Assembly (NCBI RefSeq): GCF_002150805.1 | Contig: NZ_MTBA01000004.1 | Coordinates: forward strand, 124,001 to 188,000 | Origin: Oceanospirillum sanctuarii | GTDB lineage: Bacteria > Pseudomonadota > Gammaproteobacteria > Pseudomonadales > Halomonadaceae | DNA length: 64,000 nt | Direction of reading: 5' to 3' | Shown here: positions 26,810-36,531 of the stretch, piece after piece | Position numbering within the stretch: the first letter of the stretch is position 1 | Layout of the letters: each line of letters starts with the position of its first letter | Notes under the pieces: model-generated | Told to the model about the DNA's origin: nothing | The model's database searches: none | What the model saw: the letters and a program-made list of their open reading frames with translations, nothing else | Made by a program: the position numbers and the translations under genes

Positions 26810-27373
26810 TTACATACCCTTAGGCGCGTAGATACCCGGTGCGTTACGCAGGAAGCCCTGGAAATCCATACCAAAACCGAACAGGTAGCGGTCTTCAACT
26901 TCCATACCAGTAAAGCTTGCAGTCATACCCGGACGTGCTTTGCGGTCATGCAGTTTATCAACCAGAACGGCGCTGTAAACGGCTTTTGCACCCTGTTCTT
27001 TGCAGTAGTCCAGAATGGCTGCCAGAGTGTGGCCCTCGTCCAGAATGTCATCTACGATCATTACCGTACGACCTTCCATATTTACTTCTGGTGGCACACG
27101 CCAGTACAGCTCTCCGCCTGTGGTCTCACCGCGATAACGGGTAGCATGGATGTAGTCCACTTCCAGAGGGAAGTCCAGACGGGTCAGCAGGTGACCGGTT
27201 GTGATCAGACCGCCATTCATTACACAGTAAACCACCGGCAGCTCATCACCCAGCTTCTGAGTAATCTCATCAGCCATCTTATCCAGTGCAGCATCAACCT
27301 GCTCTTTAGTGCACAGGCAATCCGCTTCGGCAAAGACTTTTTTGATACGTTCCAGGTTATTTTCTACTGGCAT
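26810..27373 (-). CDS. hpt: Hypoxanthine-guanine phosphoribosyltransferase
   Basis: A 187-residue salvage enzyme converting hypoxanthine or guanine plus PRPP to IMP or GMP. The PRPP loop VMIVDDILDEGHTL lies near residues 103-116, the flexible-loop region TRYRGETTGGELYW is present, and VDKLHDRKARPGM and YLFGFGMDFQGFLRN complete the type I PRTase fold. It sits between mtiP and nagZ on the same strand but each has its own terminator-like hairpin. Pairing with mtiP suggests linked methylthioadenosine and purine salvage. Confidence 0.94.
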   Translation of the reverse strand: MPVENNLERIKKVFAEADCLCTKEQVDAALDKMADEITQKLGDELPVVYCVMNGGLITTGHLLTRLDFPLEVDYIHATRYRGETTGGELYWRVPPEVNMEGRTVMIVDDILDEGHTLAAILDYCKEQGAKAVYSAVLVDKLHDRKARPGMTASFTGMEVEDRYLFGFGMDFQGFLRNAPGIYAPKGM

Positions 27374-27415
27374 TGTTTAGTTCCAATGGTCTGTTTTGTG
27401 TCATTAAATAATTAA

Positions 27416-27459
27416 ATCCCGGAGCCCTATCCGCTTACAGTCGGATACAGCACCGGGAT
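27416..27459 (-). terminator. Hairpin, probable terminator after nagZ
   Basis: ATCCCGG and CCGGGAT outer arms with TATCCG/CGGATA inner arms; T-rich exit on the minus strand but no clean U-run. Confidence 0.5.
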
Positions 27460-27483
27460 AAATTCGGTTTAATAAAGAATAGC

Positions 27484-28500
27484 TTATATAAGCTCTTCCA
27501 GCTGATCCGCAACCCGGTTGTAACGGGGATCAGCGTCCAACGCATCCAGTGTCGGCCGGGAAAGAACGCTCAGCGCAGACAGTCGCTGCTCAGAACGTGG
27601 GGAGAAGTCGTAATCTTTCAGCGCATCGATAACCTGCAGGGCACCTTCACGGTCATTACAGACCAGCACCATATCGCAGCCTGCGCTCAGCGCTGCATGG
27701 GCACGAGCTGAGTAATCTCCAGCCGCCGCCGCACCAGCCATACCCAGATCATCACTGAAGATCACGCCTTTGAAGCCCAACTGGCGACGCAGAATATCTT
27801 TCAGCCAGTACGGCGAGAAACCTGCAGGTTCCGGTGAAACCTTCTCGTAAATCACATGAGCAGGCATGACACCATCCAGCAATGGGCAAAGTGCGGTAAA
27901 GGGTTTCAGACAGCTGTCATCAATCTCAGAAAAAGGACGAACATCTATCGGCAAGTCGACATGGGAGTCGGCAGCGACATAACCGTGCCCCGGGAAATGC
28001 TTACCGATAGCCGGCATACCGGCTTCATGCAGGCCTTCAATCAAAGCATCTGCCAGACGGGTAACAATTTCAGGACGTCCGGAAAAAGCACGATCACCAA
28101 TCACTTCACTGTTACCGTAATCCAGATCCAGAACCGGTGCGAAGGTGAAATCCAGACCATAAGCCAAGAGTTCGGATGCCATCAGCCAGCCGGTGTCCCA
28201 GGCCAGCTCAAGCGCAGCTTCAGGGTCCTTCATAAACAGCTCGCCCAGACGCGCCATCGGTGGGATACGGGTAAAACCATCACGGAAACGCTGAACGCGA
28301 CCACCTTCGTGGTCAACAGCAATCAGAATTTCCGGACGTAGCTCACGAATACTGCGGGTCAGATATTCCAGCTGAGAAGGATCACGATAATTTCGGGTAA
28401 ACAGAATAATACCGCCCACCAAAGGGTGAACGATCAGCTCGCGCTCTGCATCGGTCAGCTCAAAGCCTTCCAGATCAAGCATAATTGGCCCGTGGGTCAT
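27484..28500 (-). CDS. nagZ: Beta-N-acetylhexosaminidase NagZ
   Basis: A 338-residue glycoside hydrolase family 3 enzyme. It removes N-acetylglucosamine from anhydro-muropeptides in the cytoplasm during peptidoglycan recycling. Conserved IAVDHEGGRVQRFR, the catalytic KHFPGHGYVAADSHVDLP with the Asp-His dyad, and GVIFSDDLGMAGAA carrying the nucleophile Asp are all present. Cytoplasmic, no signal. An LD-transpeptidase lies next upstream, another cell-wall gene. Confidence 0.95.
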   Translation of the reverse strand: MTHGPIMLDLEGFELTDAERELIVHPLVGGIILFTRNYRDPSQLEYLTRSIRELRPEILIAVDHEGGRVQRFRDGFTRIPPMARLGELFMKDPEAALELAWDTGWLMASELLAYGLDFTFAPVLDLDYGNSEVIGDRAFSGRPEIVTRLADALIEGLHEAGMPAIGKHFPGHGYVAADSHVDLPIDVRPFSEIDDSCLKPFTALCPLLDGVMPAHVIYEKVSPEPAGFSPYWLKDILRRQLGFKGVIFSDDLGMAGAAAAGDYSARAHAALSAGCDMVLVCNDREGALQVIDALKDYDFSPRSEQRLSALSVLSRPTLDALDADPRYNRVADQLEELI

Positions 28501-28562
28501 AGCGACATTATCCTGTAACAGAGAATTGAATAAACCGCGAAATTTAACAGAGAACCGGAAAG

Positions 28563-28591
28563 AAAAAAACCTCCAGCGGCTTGCTGAAGGT
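28563..28591 (-). terminator. Intrinsic terminator after LD-transpeptidase gene
   Basis: On the minus strand ACCTTCAGC-AAGCC-GCTGGAGGT followed by TTTTTT. Confidence 0.8.
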
Positions 28592-28625
28592 CATAAGAAC
28601 AGAAATTAGAGTATAAAAACTCAAA

Positions 28626-29165
28626 TCAACCGATATAAACCGGCGTATATGCGGCAATACCTTCATAAAGCAGAACAATATCCTGCATCTGCATCCGGAT
28701 ACAGCCGTGTGAAAGTGGCTTCCCCATCGGCTCGGAATCCGGCGTGCCGTGGAAGTAGATATATCGACGCATCGTATCCCGATCACCACCGCGATTAAAA
28801 CCAGACTCCAGACCACTCAGCCAGAGAATACGCCCCAGAATCCAGTCCCGCTCCGGGAAAGCCGAACCTAGCTCGTCTGTGTAGCATTCACCGGTCCAGC
28901 GACGACCTCGATATACGGCATTGAAAGGGGTTCCGGCACCGATTTTTGCGCGGATAGCATGCCAGCCCAGCGGCGTACAACCACTTCCCTCTTCCTGCCC
29001 AACACCATTCAACGCTGTAGAAACAGGAAAGCAGAGTTCAAACTCTGCTTTCCGGATTACGTAGACCTGCTGACGTTCGATATCGACCTGCAACCAGTGC
29101 CCGTCGGGAGCAAACCGCTCCCAACTAGGGGCAAGCTGAGGCTGATTTAAAACCTGATCGGTCAT
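28626..29165 (-). CDS. L,D-transpeptidase (YkuD) family protein
   Basis: A 179-residue YkuD-domain protein. YIYFHGTPDSEPMGKPLSHG and the SHGCIRM motif carry the catalytic His and Cys. The start overlaps the end of psrA by one base. There is no clear signal peptide or lipobox, unlike exported LD-transpeptidases, so it may act on cytoplasmic muropeptides (an LD-carboxypeptidase or recycling role) or be exported by an unrecognised route; undecided. Confidence 0.88.
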   Translation of the reverse strand: MTDQVLNQPQLAPSWERFAPDGHWLQVDIERQQVYVIRKAEFELCFPVSTALNGVGQEEGSGCTPLGWHAIRAKIGAGTPFNAVYRGRRWTGECYTDELGSAFPERDWILGRILWLSGLESGFNRGGDRDTMRRYIYFHGTPDSEPMGKPLSHGCIRMQMQDIVLLYEGIAAYTPVYIG

Positions 29166-29839
29166 CAGGAGTCGTCCTGTTCGCCTGCAGGAACAGTCAG
29201 ATCAGGAATTGGAGCAGACATACCTGCAGAGACAAACGGAATCAGGCGCTGAACCACATCACGCACGCGGGTTTGCTCGTTAAAGTCCTGCTCTGCGATA
29301 TCTTTCAGGGCGTCCAGACTGGACATCGTAAACACCGCTGAACCCAGCATAAAGTGCAGACGCCAGAAGCGCTCAACATCCGGCAGATCACTGGAAGCAC
29401 TACGCACCATAGCCGTAAAACGATAAAAGACGCTACCATACTGCTCCTGCAAATAGCGACGCATGTGCCCCTGAGCCTGAGTGTATGCAAGACCTAAAAG
29501 ACGCATAAAGACAGACAGACCATTTCGGGTCGGACTTGGCATGGTTATCACGGTCGTCGTCAGCGTTTCCAGCACCGCATTCAGAGGAATCTCTTCACCT
29601 TTGTGGCGGCTTTCCAACAGATCCATCTCTTCATTAAAACGCTCGGAAAACGGATCCAGATAACGGGCAAACACCGCCTGAATCAGCGCCTTTTTGGAAC
29701 CAAAGTGATAGTTCACAGCGGCAAGGTTAACTTTGGCTTTACTGGTAATAGTACGCAAAGAGGTTTCAGCAAAACCCTTCTCTGCAAACAACATCTCGGC
29801 GGTATCCAGAATACGGCTGACGGTATCTAATTGAGCCAT
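29165..29839 (-). CDS. psrA: TetR-family regulator PsrA
   Basis: A 224-residue TetR regulator. HTH: SRILDTAEMLFAEKGFAETSLRTITSKA and VNLAAVNYHFGSKKALIQAV. The position between nagZ and divergent lexA is that of psrA in Pseudomonas, where it represses beta-oxidation genes and is released by long-chain acyl ligands. A PsrA box overlaps its own predicted promoter. ATG at 29839 has AGAGG five bases upstream; a GTG two codons earlier is less likely. Confidence 0.9.
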   Translation of the reverse strand: MAQLDTVSRILDTAEMLFAEKGFAETSLRTITSKAKVNLAAVNYHFGSKKALIQAVFARYLDPFSERFNEEMDLLESRHKGEEIPLNAVLETLTTTVITMPSPTRNGLSVFMRLLGLAYTQAQGHMRRYLQEQYGSVFYRFTAMVRSASSDLPDVERFWRLHFMLGSAVFTMSSLDALKDIAEQDFNEQTRVRDVVQRLIPFVSAGMSAPIPDLTVPAGEQDDS

Positions 29840-29941
29840 GCTCACCTCTGTCGATCACTTTTCTGCGGCATGACTAACTTTAGGCCTGATGAGAAAGCAG
29901 GGCTTTCTCCGAATGGCTTAAGCTAACCAAGGAGCAACTAT

Positions 29942-29955
29942 CAAACGAATGTTTG
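29942..29955 (-). promoter_or_regulatory. PsrA operator at psrA promoter
   Basis: CAAAC-GAAT-GTTTG, a perfect palindrome matching the known PsrA box. On the minus strand it follows TTGACT (29985-29980), a 17-base spacer and TATGTT (29962-29957), so it covers the likely transcript start: autorepression. Confidence 0.75.
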
Positions 29956-30197
29956 AAACATAAATAGAATTGTCAACAAAGTCAAGAATCTAGGCAGATC
30001 CAGCGCCAACCGCATCGTAAACAAAGTGAAACGCTGTTTTAAAACAGTTCCGGATCCTGTTTTTCCGCCAAGTGAAGAACAGCACCTTTCCGCACGCTTC
30101 ATTTTCGACAACAGGCAATGAATTCATACAGCACCTCCCTTAAAGATTCCTTACAAAAATCCCTATAAGGGCAGACAAAAGCGGATTTTTGTGTAAA

Positions 30198-30230
30198 CTG
30201 TATGCAAGTACACGCTGTATAAAATGACAG
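30198..30230 (+). promoter_or_regulatory. Tandem LexA (SOS) boxes at lexA
   Basis: Box 1, 30198-30213: CTGT-N8-ACAC (one mismatch). Box 2, 30215-30230: CTGT-ATAAAATG-ACAG (perfect CTGT-N8-ACAG). They end 10 bases before the lexA start, the usual autoregulatory layout. The rest of the 29840-30240 gap holds the psrA promoter and no gene. Confidence 0.85.
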
Positions 30231-30240
30231 ATGAGACATC

Positions 30241-30858
30241 ATGACTAAATTGACCAAACGCCAGCAGGAAGTGCTCGACTTCATTACGTCGCATATGGAG
30301 TCCACAGGCTACCCACCGACACGGGCAGAAATTGCACGGGCATTAGGTTTCCGCTCTCCTAATGCTGCGGAAGAACACCTCCGCGCTCTGGCCCGTAAAG
30401 GCGCAATTGAGATGATCCCGGGTACATCACGGGGCATCAAACTCCCATCGCAATCTGCACAGGGTCTTCCGGTTATCGGTCAGGTTGCAGCCGGCAGCCC
30501 GATTCTGGCCCAGGAACATATCGACAGCTACTCAGGTGTCAACGCTGACTTCTTCCGACCTAAAGCTCACTACATGCTACGGGTTAAAGGTTTGAGTATG
30601 AAAGACATCGGCATTATGGATGGCGATCTGCTGGCAGTTCATCAGACCAGTGACATCCGTAACGGTCAGATTGTTATTGCCCGTATCGGCGATGAAGTAA
30701 CGGTTAAGCGCTTCAAGCAGGAAGGCAATCTGGTTTACCTGATCGCAGAGAACGAAGAGTTCGATCCGATTGTTGTTGACCTGGAAACTGAGTCTCTTGC
30801 CATTGAAGGTATTGGTGTTGGTATCATCCGGGGTGGCTACGGCCAGGGCCTGCAGTAA
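30241..30858 (+). CDS. lexA: SOS repressor LexA
   Basis: A 205-residue repressor. N-terminal winged helix [19 protein letters not shown] and [12 protein letters not shown]; self-cleavage bond Ala84-Gly85 in QVAAGSP; catalytic Ser119 (GLSMKD) and Lys156 (TVKRF), all at standard positions. It blocks DNA-damage genes until RecA filaments trigger cleavage. Preceded by two LexA boxes. In Pseudomonas sulA follows lexA; here a terminator follows and no sulA is seen. Confidence 0.97.
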   Translation: MTKLTKRQQEVLDFITSHMESTGYPPTRAEIARALGFRSPNAAEEHLRALARKGAIEMIPGTSRGIKLPSQSAQGLPVIGQVAAGSPILAQEHIDSYSGVNADFFRPKAHYMLRVKGLSMKDIGIMDGDLLAVHQTSDIRNGQIVIARIGDEVTVKRFKQEGNLVYLIAENEEFDPIVVDLETESLAIEGIGVGIIRGGYGQGLQ

Positions 30859-30916
30859 GATCACTCTTACCAGCGAGTTCACGAACAAACTAACGCCCCC
30901 AGCAACCGCTGGAAAA

Positions 30917-30945
30917 TAAAAAAGCAGCCATCTGGCTGCTTTTTT
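30917..30945. terminator. Bidirectional terminator after lexA
   Basis: AAAAAAGCAGCC-ATCT-GGCTGCTTTTTT between convergent lexA and the 80-residue gene. Confidence 0.9.
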
Positions 30946-30972
30946 CGTTATGGAGCAGGGAAGCTTAATCCC

Positions 30973-31215
30973 TTAGTGAATAACGGCATCCTCACTCGGA
31001 CCGTCTTCATCCTCCTCTCCCCACAAGCGATTGTCCTGAATCGCCTTGTCGATCATCTCACGGGCAATATCAAAGCTTGCGCCGCGCAGATGTTCAACAA
31101 TCTCAGGTGCAAAACGGATGCGCACCAGGGGCTCACCCTGATTGTCATCTGCAGACTGCAGAATGACATCACCATCAGCAAGCTCAACAATTTCAAGATA
31201 CGGACTATCAGACAA
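30973..31215 (-). CDS. Small conserved protein, homologue of the PA3009 type
   Basis: 80 residues, acidic, opening SPYLEIVELADGDVILQSADDNQGEP; no signal or membrane segment. The same kind of gene lies between lexA/sulA and topA in Pseudomonas, so it belongs to a conserved neighbourhood, but no function is known to me. It follows the DUF6586-like gene on the same strand by 50 bases. Confidence 0.8.
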   Translation of the reverse strand: MSDSPYLEIVELADGDVILQSADDNQGEPLVRIRFAPEIVEHLRGASFDIAREMIDKAIQDNRLWGEEDEDGPSEDAVIH

Positions 31216-31265
31216 GGTGATTACCTCTTAAAAAATATTCGATGAGACAAAGCATCCTGCTTGAA

Positions 31266-31772
31266 TCAAAATTCCTGCATGGTCTGGCGCAGATCGCGGA
31301 TAAACGCCTGCAAACTCTCCAGCCATGAATTGAGCTGTTGTTGTTCCGATACCGAATCACTGGCCAGCGGGATCAACTGAGCAGCAGATGTATCATTAAC
31401 GGTCTCTACCTGTTTTAACTCAGGTAACCAACAGTCTCTGTAACGTCGGTTCAACTGACTCAGCCAACTGAAACTGTCTTTTTCCAGCTCCAGAATCTGA
31501 TTCAGATGAGGAATCACGCGTCCCTGATCTTCAGCGGCACGCTGCAGATCAGCAGCCGTTTTCCATTCCCCCTGCGGCATACGGGCTGTTTCAGCAATTT
31601 CATACAGCAGAGCCTGAAGAGCTCCCTGAAGATGAAAGACAACCGCGTCGGCATGGGCAGAGATAAAGGCAGGCCGAACCAACTCGTCCTGCTGATCAAC
31701 CTGATCAAAATGCTGTAACAGTAACCGGGCAGAATAGAGCTTCTGCATGGTTCGTGAAGCAAAGGATGCCAT
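31266..31772 (-). CDS. DUF6586-like protein, homologue of the PA3010 type
   Basis: 168 residues, helical: RTMQKLYSARLLLQHFD, FHLQGALQALLYEIAETAR, LELEKDSFSWLSQLNRRYRDCW. Cytoplasmic, probably a helical bundle. It keeps the position next to topA found in Pseudomonas. Function unknown; the family call is by resemblance and order. Confidence 0.78.
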   Translation of the reverse strand: MASFASRTMQKLYSARLLLQHFDQVDQQDELVRPAFISAHADAVVFHLQGALQALLYEIAETARMPQGEWKTAADLQRAAEDQGRVIPHLNQILELEKDSFSWLSQLNRRYRDCWLPELKQVETVNDTSAAQLIPLASDSVSEQQQLNSWLESLQAFIRDLRQTMQEF

Positions 31773-31822
31773 ATAAAAACAACCGCCCAGAATAGAGAAT
31801 AGCTGACAGACAGCAGAACGCT

Positions 31823-31850
31823 AAAAGGCCGGTCTGAGACCGGCCTTTTA
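31823..31850 (-). terminator. Intrinsic terminator after topA
   Basis: TAAAAGGCCGGTC-TGA-GACCGGCCTTTTA, 47 bases past the topA stop. Confidence 0.82.
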
Positions 31851-31896
31851 GTCACTGCTTTGGCGCACAGTTTAGCTTAAATTCACAGGATGTGAA

Positions 31897-34554
31897 CTAG
31901 CTTTTGGCAGTTTTTCGGGTAGCTTTTTTCTTCTCGTGGCTAACCCATTGACCACCTTCATAAAATGCCTGCCAGCCAGTGGCCTTACCTTCAACTTCTG
32001 TCATCAGGTACTGCTCTTTATTTTTACGGCTGTAACGAATCACCGTTGGATTTCCATCGGGATCGTGGGTCGGGCCTTCCATCAGGAAGTTATATTTCGG
32101 GTCAATTTCTGCCTTGTGCGGCAGAATTTCCACCAACTGAGGCGGACGGGTTTCGCGGTTTTTCGGGAACTGGCTCGCTGCCAGGAACAGGCCGGATGCA
32201 CCATCACGCAGTACGTAGTGATCTTCCACTTTCTGACAGGCCAGCTCCGGCATAGGAACAGGATCCATCTTAGGTGGCGCAGCTTCACCATTTCTCAGCA
32301 ACTTACGGGTGTTTTTACAGCTCTCACTGGTACAACCGAAGTATTTGCCGAAACGCCCTGTCTTCAGCTGCATCTCAGAGCCACACTTATCACACTCAAG
32401 TACGGGGCCGTCATAACCCTTAATCTTGAATTCACCCTGCTCAACGTCATAACCGGTACAGTCCGGATTGTTACCGCAGACGTGCAGTTTTCGCTGCTCA
32501 TCGATCAGGTAACTTTCCATCGCCGTGCCACACTTGGAGCAACGACGCTTAGCTCGCAGTGCCTGAGTTTCAGCCTCGTCATCCGCATCAGCACTGATCG
32601 CCTCTTCACCCGGAGTCAGGTTGATGGTGGTTTTGCAGCGCTCTTTAGGAGGCAGTGCATAACCGGAACAACCCAAGAAAACACCGGTACTTGCAGTACG
32701 GATCTGCATCGGACGACCACAGCTAGGACAGGAGATCGAGGTCTCAACCGCCTGATTCGGACGCATACCGCCCTCTTCAGACTCTGCCTTAGCCAACTGC
32801 TGACTGAAGTCTTTGTAGAAGCTGTTCAGCAGGTTCTTCCAATCATTTTTACCTTCAGCAACATCATCCAGCGACTCTTCCATACGAGCCGTGAAGCTGA
32901 AATCCATCAGGTCGCTGAAGCTCTCACTCAAACGATCAGTGACGATATCTCCCATCTTCTCAGCGTAGAAACGGCGGTTTTCAAGACGCACATAACCACG
33001 ATCCTGAATAGTGGAGATAATCGCAGCATAAGTGGAAGGACGGCCGATACCGCGTTTTTCCAGCTCTTTTACCAGACTTGCTTCAGTAAAGCGGGCAACG
33101 GGTTTGGTGAAGTGCTGTTTCGGCAGCAACTGCTCAAGAGTCAGCAGATCACCGACCTTAAGATCCGGCAGAGACTGGTCTTCATCTTTTTTACTGTTCG
33201 ACGGCATCACACGGGTGAAACCATCGAACTGCATCACACGACCACGGGCGCGAAGCTCAAAGCTTGCAGCTTCAACCACCAGCGAGGTGCTCATATATTC
33301 TGCAGGCACCATCTGACAAGCCACAAACTGACGCCAGATCAGCTCGTACAGACGCTCTGCGTCACGCTCCATCGCTTTCAGGTCAGTGGAAGAGCGGTTC
33401 ACATCGGAAGGACGAATCGCCTCGTGCGCTTCCTGAGCACCTTCTTTGCTGCTGTAGCTGTTTGGCGCTTCCGGCAGATACTTTTTACCGAAATTCTCAG
33501 CGATGTAATCACGACAGCCGTCCACCGCTTCCTTACTCAGGTTGGTGGAGTCCGTACGCATATAGGTGATGTAACCCGCTTCGTACAGACGCTGCGCCAG
33601 CATCATGGTTTTCTTCACACTGAAGCCCAGACGGGTACTTGCCGCCTGCTGCAGAGTGGAGGTGATATAAGGGGCTGTTGGCTTGGTTTGGGTCGGCTTG
33701 TCTTCGCGCTTGGCAACTTTAAAGTCCGCAGCATTCAACACTGCCAGCGCTTTATCCGTCTGCTCTTTGCTGGTCGGACGGAAGCCCTTGCCATTCTCTT
33801 TCGTGACTTCACACTGGAACGGCATCTTGCCATCGCGATTCAGATCCGCATGAACATCCCAGTACTCTTCCGGTACAAAGGCACGAATTTCACGCTCACG
33901 TTCGACAATCAGACGAACCGCAACCGACTGAACACGACCCGCCGACAGACCACGGGCAACTTTCGCCCACAGCAGTGGCGACACCATGTAGCCCACAACA
34001 CGATCAAGAAAACGGCGCGCCTGCTGAGCATTAACGCGGCTCATATCCAGACGACCCGGCTCCTTAAAAGCATCCTGAATCGCGTTTTTGGTAATTTCGT
34101 TGAACACAACGCGGTGATAACGCTCATCGTCACCACCTATGGTTTCCCGCAGGTGCCAGGCAATCGCCTCCCCTTCGCGGTCCAAATCCGTTGCGAGATA
34201 GATCTGGTCGGCATCAGCCGCCAATTTTTGCAGTTCAGAAACGACCTTCTCTTTACCGGGCAGGATCTTGTAATGCGCCTCCCAGTCATGCTCAGGGTCG
34301 ATACCCATACGGGCAATCAGCTGCTCACGGGCTTTACGCTTTTTGTGAATCGCCTTTTCGTCCGGACTCATTTTGCGGGTAATCGCCGCAGCCTTGGCAC
34401 GCGCTTTGGCGTCCACAGGCTCTTTCGCACCACCGCTGGTTGGCAGATCGCGGATATGGCCGACACTCGACTTCACAATAAAGTCTTTGCCCAGATACTT
34501 GTTGATCGTTTTAGCCTTTGCAGGAGACTCGACGATAACTAGTGCTTTTCCCAT
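31897..34554 (-). CDS. topA: DNA topoisomerase I
   Basis: An 885-residue type IA topoisomerase relaxing negative supercoils. N-terminal Toprim [20 protein letters not shown] and the [12 protein letters not shown] motif; active-site Tyr in [13 protein letters not shown] near residue 330; DNA gate [24 protein letters not shown]-terminal zinc ribbons follow: [24 protein letters not shown] with their second Cys pairs. All key residues are present. The opposite strand is open for 868 codons across the gene, a shadow of codon bias. Ribosome site weak (AAAGAGA). Confidence 0.97.
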   Translation of the reverse strand: MGKALVIVESPAKAKTINKYLGKDFIVKSSVGHIRDLPTSGGAKEPVDAKARAKAAAITRKMSPDEKAIHKKRKAREQLIARMGIDPEHDWEAHYKILPGKEKVVSELQKLAADADQIYLATDLDREGEAIAWHLRETIGGDDERYHRVVFNEITKNAIQDAFKEPGRLDMSRVNAQQARRFLDRVVGYMVSPLLWAKVARGLSAGRVQSVAVRLIVEREREIRAFVPEEYWDVHADLNRDGKMPFQCEVTKENGKGFRPTSKEQTDKALAVLNAADFKVAKREDKPTQTKPTAPYITSTLQQAASTRLGFSVKKTMMLAQRLYEAGYITYMRTDSTNLSKEAVDGCRDYIAENFGKKYLPEAPNSYSSKEGAQEAHEAIRPSDVNRSSTDLKAMERDAERLYELIWRQFVACQMVPAEYMSTSLVVEAASFELRARGRVMQFDGFTRVMPSNSKKDEDQSLPDLKVGDLLTLEQLLPKQHFTKPVARFTEASLVKELEKRGIGRPSTYAAIISTIQDRGYVRLENRRFYAEKMGDIVTDRLSESFSDLMDFSFTARMEESLDDVAEGKNDWKNLLNSFYKDFSQQLAKAESEEGGMRPNQAVETSISCPSCGRPMQIRTASTGVFLGCSGYALPPKERCKTTINLTPGEEAISADADDEAETQALRAKRRCSKCGTAMESYLIDEQRKLHVCGNNPDCTGYDVEQGEFKIKGYDGPVLECDKCGSEMQLKTGRFGKYFGCTSESCKNTRKLLRNGEAAPPKMDPVPMPELACQKVEDHYVLRDGASGLFLAASQFPKNRETRPPQLVEILPHKAEIDPKYNFLMEGPTHDPDGNPTVIRYSRKNKEQYLMTEVEGKATGWQAFYEGGQWVSHEKKKATRKTAKS

Positions 34555-35236
34555 TGAGAGCGTCTCTTTATCTAAGGCTGTTCAGAAACAGTTTGATCAA
34601 AGAAATTCGTACTCGTGGCGAAATCGGTTCAGCCTCTGACCGGCTGCTTAATCTGTCACTCAAGACCACAAGTACAAAAAGTTCAAAATCCAACGACTAT
34701 TCAAATTCAAAGACTAATCGAAGATCCAAACACTGCCTCTTCTCTTATTACAAAATAAAAAGGCGGAGCCAATAAAGCTCTCTTATCGTGCGTATTACAA
34801 CTTTATATAGAGCACTTTTGTCAAGTGCCGTCTGAAAAGGGCGTATAAACTACCCCAGCAGATTAAAGAGTTCCAGCCCCAATAAGAAAAAAGGGCAGCA
34901 ATCATGCCAAAGCAGTAAAAACAGACCAAATCTGTCTGTCAGAAAACACAAAATTCACTTCTAATGTATTACAGCCTGCCCGAATCAGCCAGCCAGAGAC
35001 GAAAAAGCATTGCATTTCTTGCAGTTACACCCCAATCTAAGACTTAAGCAGGATGAAAACTCTTGTTCTTTCTGGCCCATGTTTTTTTAACTAAGCAGAA
35101 TCACACCGGAGCCTGATTTATAAATTACTCAACAGATCAGCATTCAGACCATTACCCCGTTCTATCCTTAAAACAAAACCGGTTCAGCTTTTCATCCTGC
35201 TGAATATTCAGAGTTTGTCGAATAAGGAGTGACAAC
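34555..35236. other. Non-coding gap between topA and gap
   Basis: 682 bases without a credible gene. It should contain the divergent promoters of topA and gap. A TTGACA on the minus strand (34824-34819) is the best -35 for topA, but no -10 lies at 16-18 bases. AT-rich, no repeats or strong hairpins seen. In Pseudomonas this spot holds another small gene, which is missing here. Confidence 0.5.
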
Positions 35237-36238
35237 ATGAAGGTAATACGTGTCGCCATCAATGGTTTTGGCCGTATCGGCCGCAATATCCTTCGCGCCT
35301 ATTTTGAAGGACATCACACCGAATCTCTGGAAATCGTCGCCATCAACGATCTCGGCGACGCTGCCATCAACGCTCACCTGCTCCAGTACGACTCTGTTCA
35401 CGGCCGCTTCGGCTATGAGGTAGAGCACGATGACAACTCCCTCACCGTAGACGGCCACCACATTCAGGTTTTTGCCGAGCGGGATCCTGGCAATTTGCCC
35501 TGGAAAGAACTGAATATTGATGTCGTTCTTGAGTGCACCGGCTTGTTCACCAAGCGGGAAAAAGCGGCAGCTCACCTAACAGCGGGCGCGCGTAAAGTTC
35601 TGATCTCTGCGCCATCTCCGGATGCGGATGCCACAGTTGTTTTCGGTGTTAATGAGCACACACTTAAGCCGGAACACACCGTTGTTTCCAACGCATCCTG
35701 CACCACCAACTGCCTGGCTCCTGTTGTCAAAGTGCTGCACGAAACCATGGGCGTTGAAAGCGGTGTGATGACCACCATTCACGCCTACACCAACGATCAG
35801 CATCTGACCGATGTGTACCACACCGACCCATACCGTGCCCGTTCAGCAACCGCATCTATGATCCCGACCAAAACCGGTGCCGCTGCGGCTATCGGTCTTG
35901 TAATGCCGGAACTGGCAGGCAAGCTTGACGGACTTGCGGTTCGGGTTCCGACCAACAATGTTTCACTGGTGGATCTGAGCGTTGTGGTTAAACAGCCGAT
36001 GAGCGCCAAGGAGATCAACGCAGCTCTGGAAAAAGCCGCCCGTGACTCATCAGTTCTGGGGTACAATAAACTGCCTCTGGTCTCAGTGGATTTTAACCAC
36101 TGCCCGGACTCCTCAGTGTTCGACAGCAGTCATACCCGCGTCCAGGGCAACCTGGTGAAAGTGATGGCCTGGTATGACAACGAATGGGGCTTCTCTAACC
36201 GAATGTTGGACACCACAAAGGCACTGATGAAGGCCTGA
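35237..36238 (+). CDS. gap: Type I glyceraldehyde-3-phosphate dehydrogenase
   Basis: A 333-residue NAD-dependent glycolytic enzyme. [14 protein letters not shown] Rossmann start, catalytic Cys in [12 protein letters not shown] near residue 154, [21 protein letters not shown], and [12 protein letters not shown] at the end. Strong ribosome site AAGGAG. Pyruvate kinase follows after 290 bases, so both are glycolytic but probably separate transcripts. An Epd-like (erythrose-4-phosphate) activity cannot be excluded from sequence alone. Confidence 0.93.
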   Translation: MKVIRVAINGFGRIGRNILRAYFEGHHTESLEIVAINDLGDAAINAHLLQYDSVHGRFGYEVEHDDNSLTVDGHHIQVFAERDPGNLPWKELNIDVVLECTGLFTKREKAAAHLTAGARKVLISAPSPDADATVVFGVNEHTLKPEHTVVSNASCTTNCLAPVVKVLHETMGVESGVMTTIHAYTNDQHLTDVYHTDPYRARSATASMIPTKTGAAAAIGLVMPELAGKLDGLAVRVPTNNVSLVDLSVVVKQPMSAKEINAALEKAARDSSVLGYNKLPLVSVDFNHCPDSSVFDSSHTRVQGNLVKVMAWYDNEWGFSNRMLDTTKALMKA

Positions 36239-36531
36239 CCGTATCTCACAATCAAAACAAAGACGGTTACCAAACCTATGGTTAAACCGTCATAAAAACA
36301 GTCTATATCAATAGGTTATCAGCAGTAACTTGCAAGCGGCTTATAAACGGATATCGCTATTCAGGAATAAAAACTAAAAGTCGCATCAAATGACCAAGGG
36401 GCTTAACCATACCCGGTTAAGTCCGACCGAAACCAAGCCCGCCATAAGCAAGCGGGTAACAGTCAAATGCATTGATAAATTTACCGATAAAGATCCGATC
36501 TTTACCCTGCAAGATTAAGGAATCAGAAAGA

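Noticed and set aside
31936-34542. 868-codon open frame opposite topA
   Set aside because: It lies wholly antisense to topA, whose motifs are complete; the translated product shows no family pattern. Long antisense frames arise from codon bias.
36265-36295. Terminator after gap
   Set aside because: GACGGTT and AACCGTC can pair around an inner region with unpaired bases, but there is no U-run, so it is not called.
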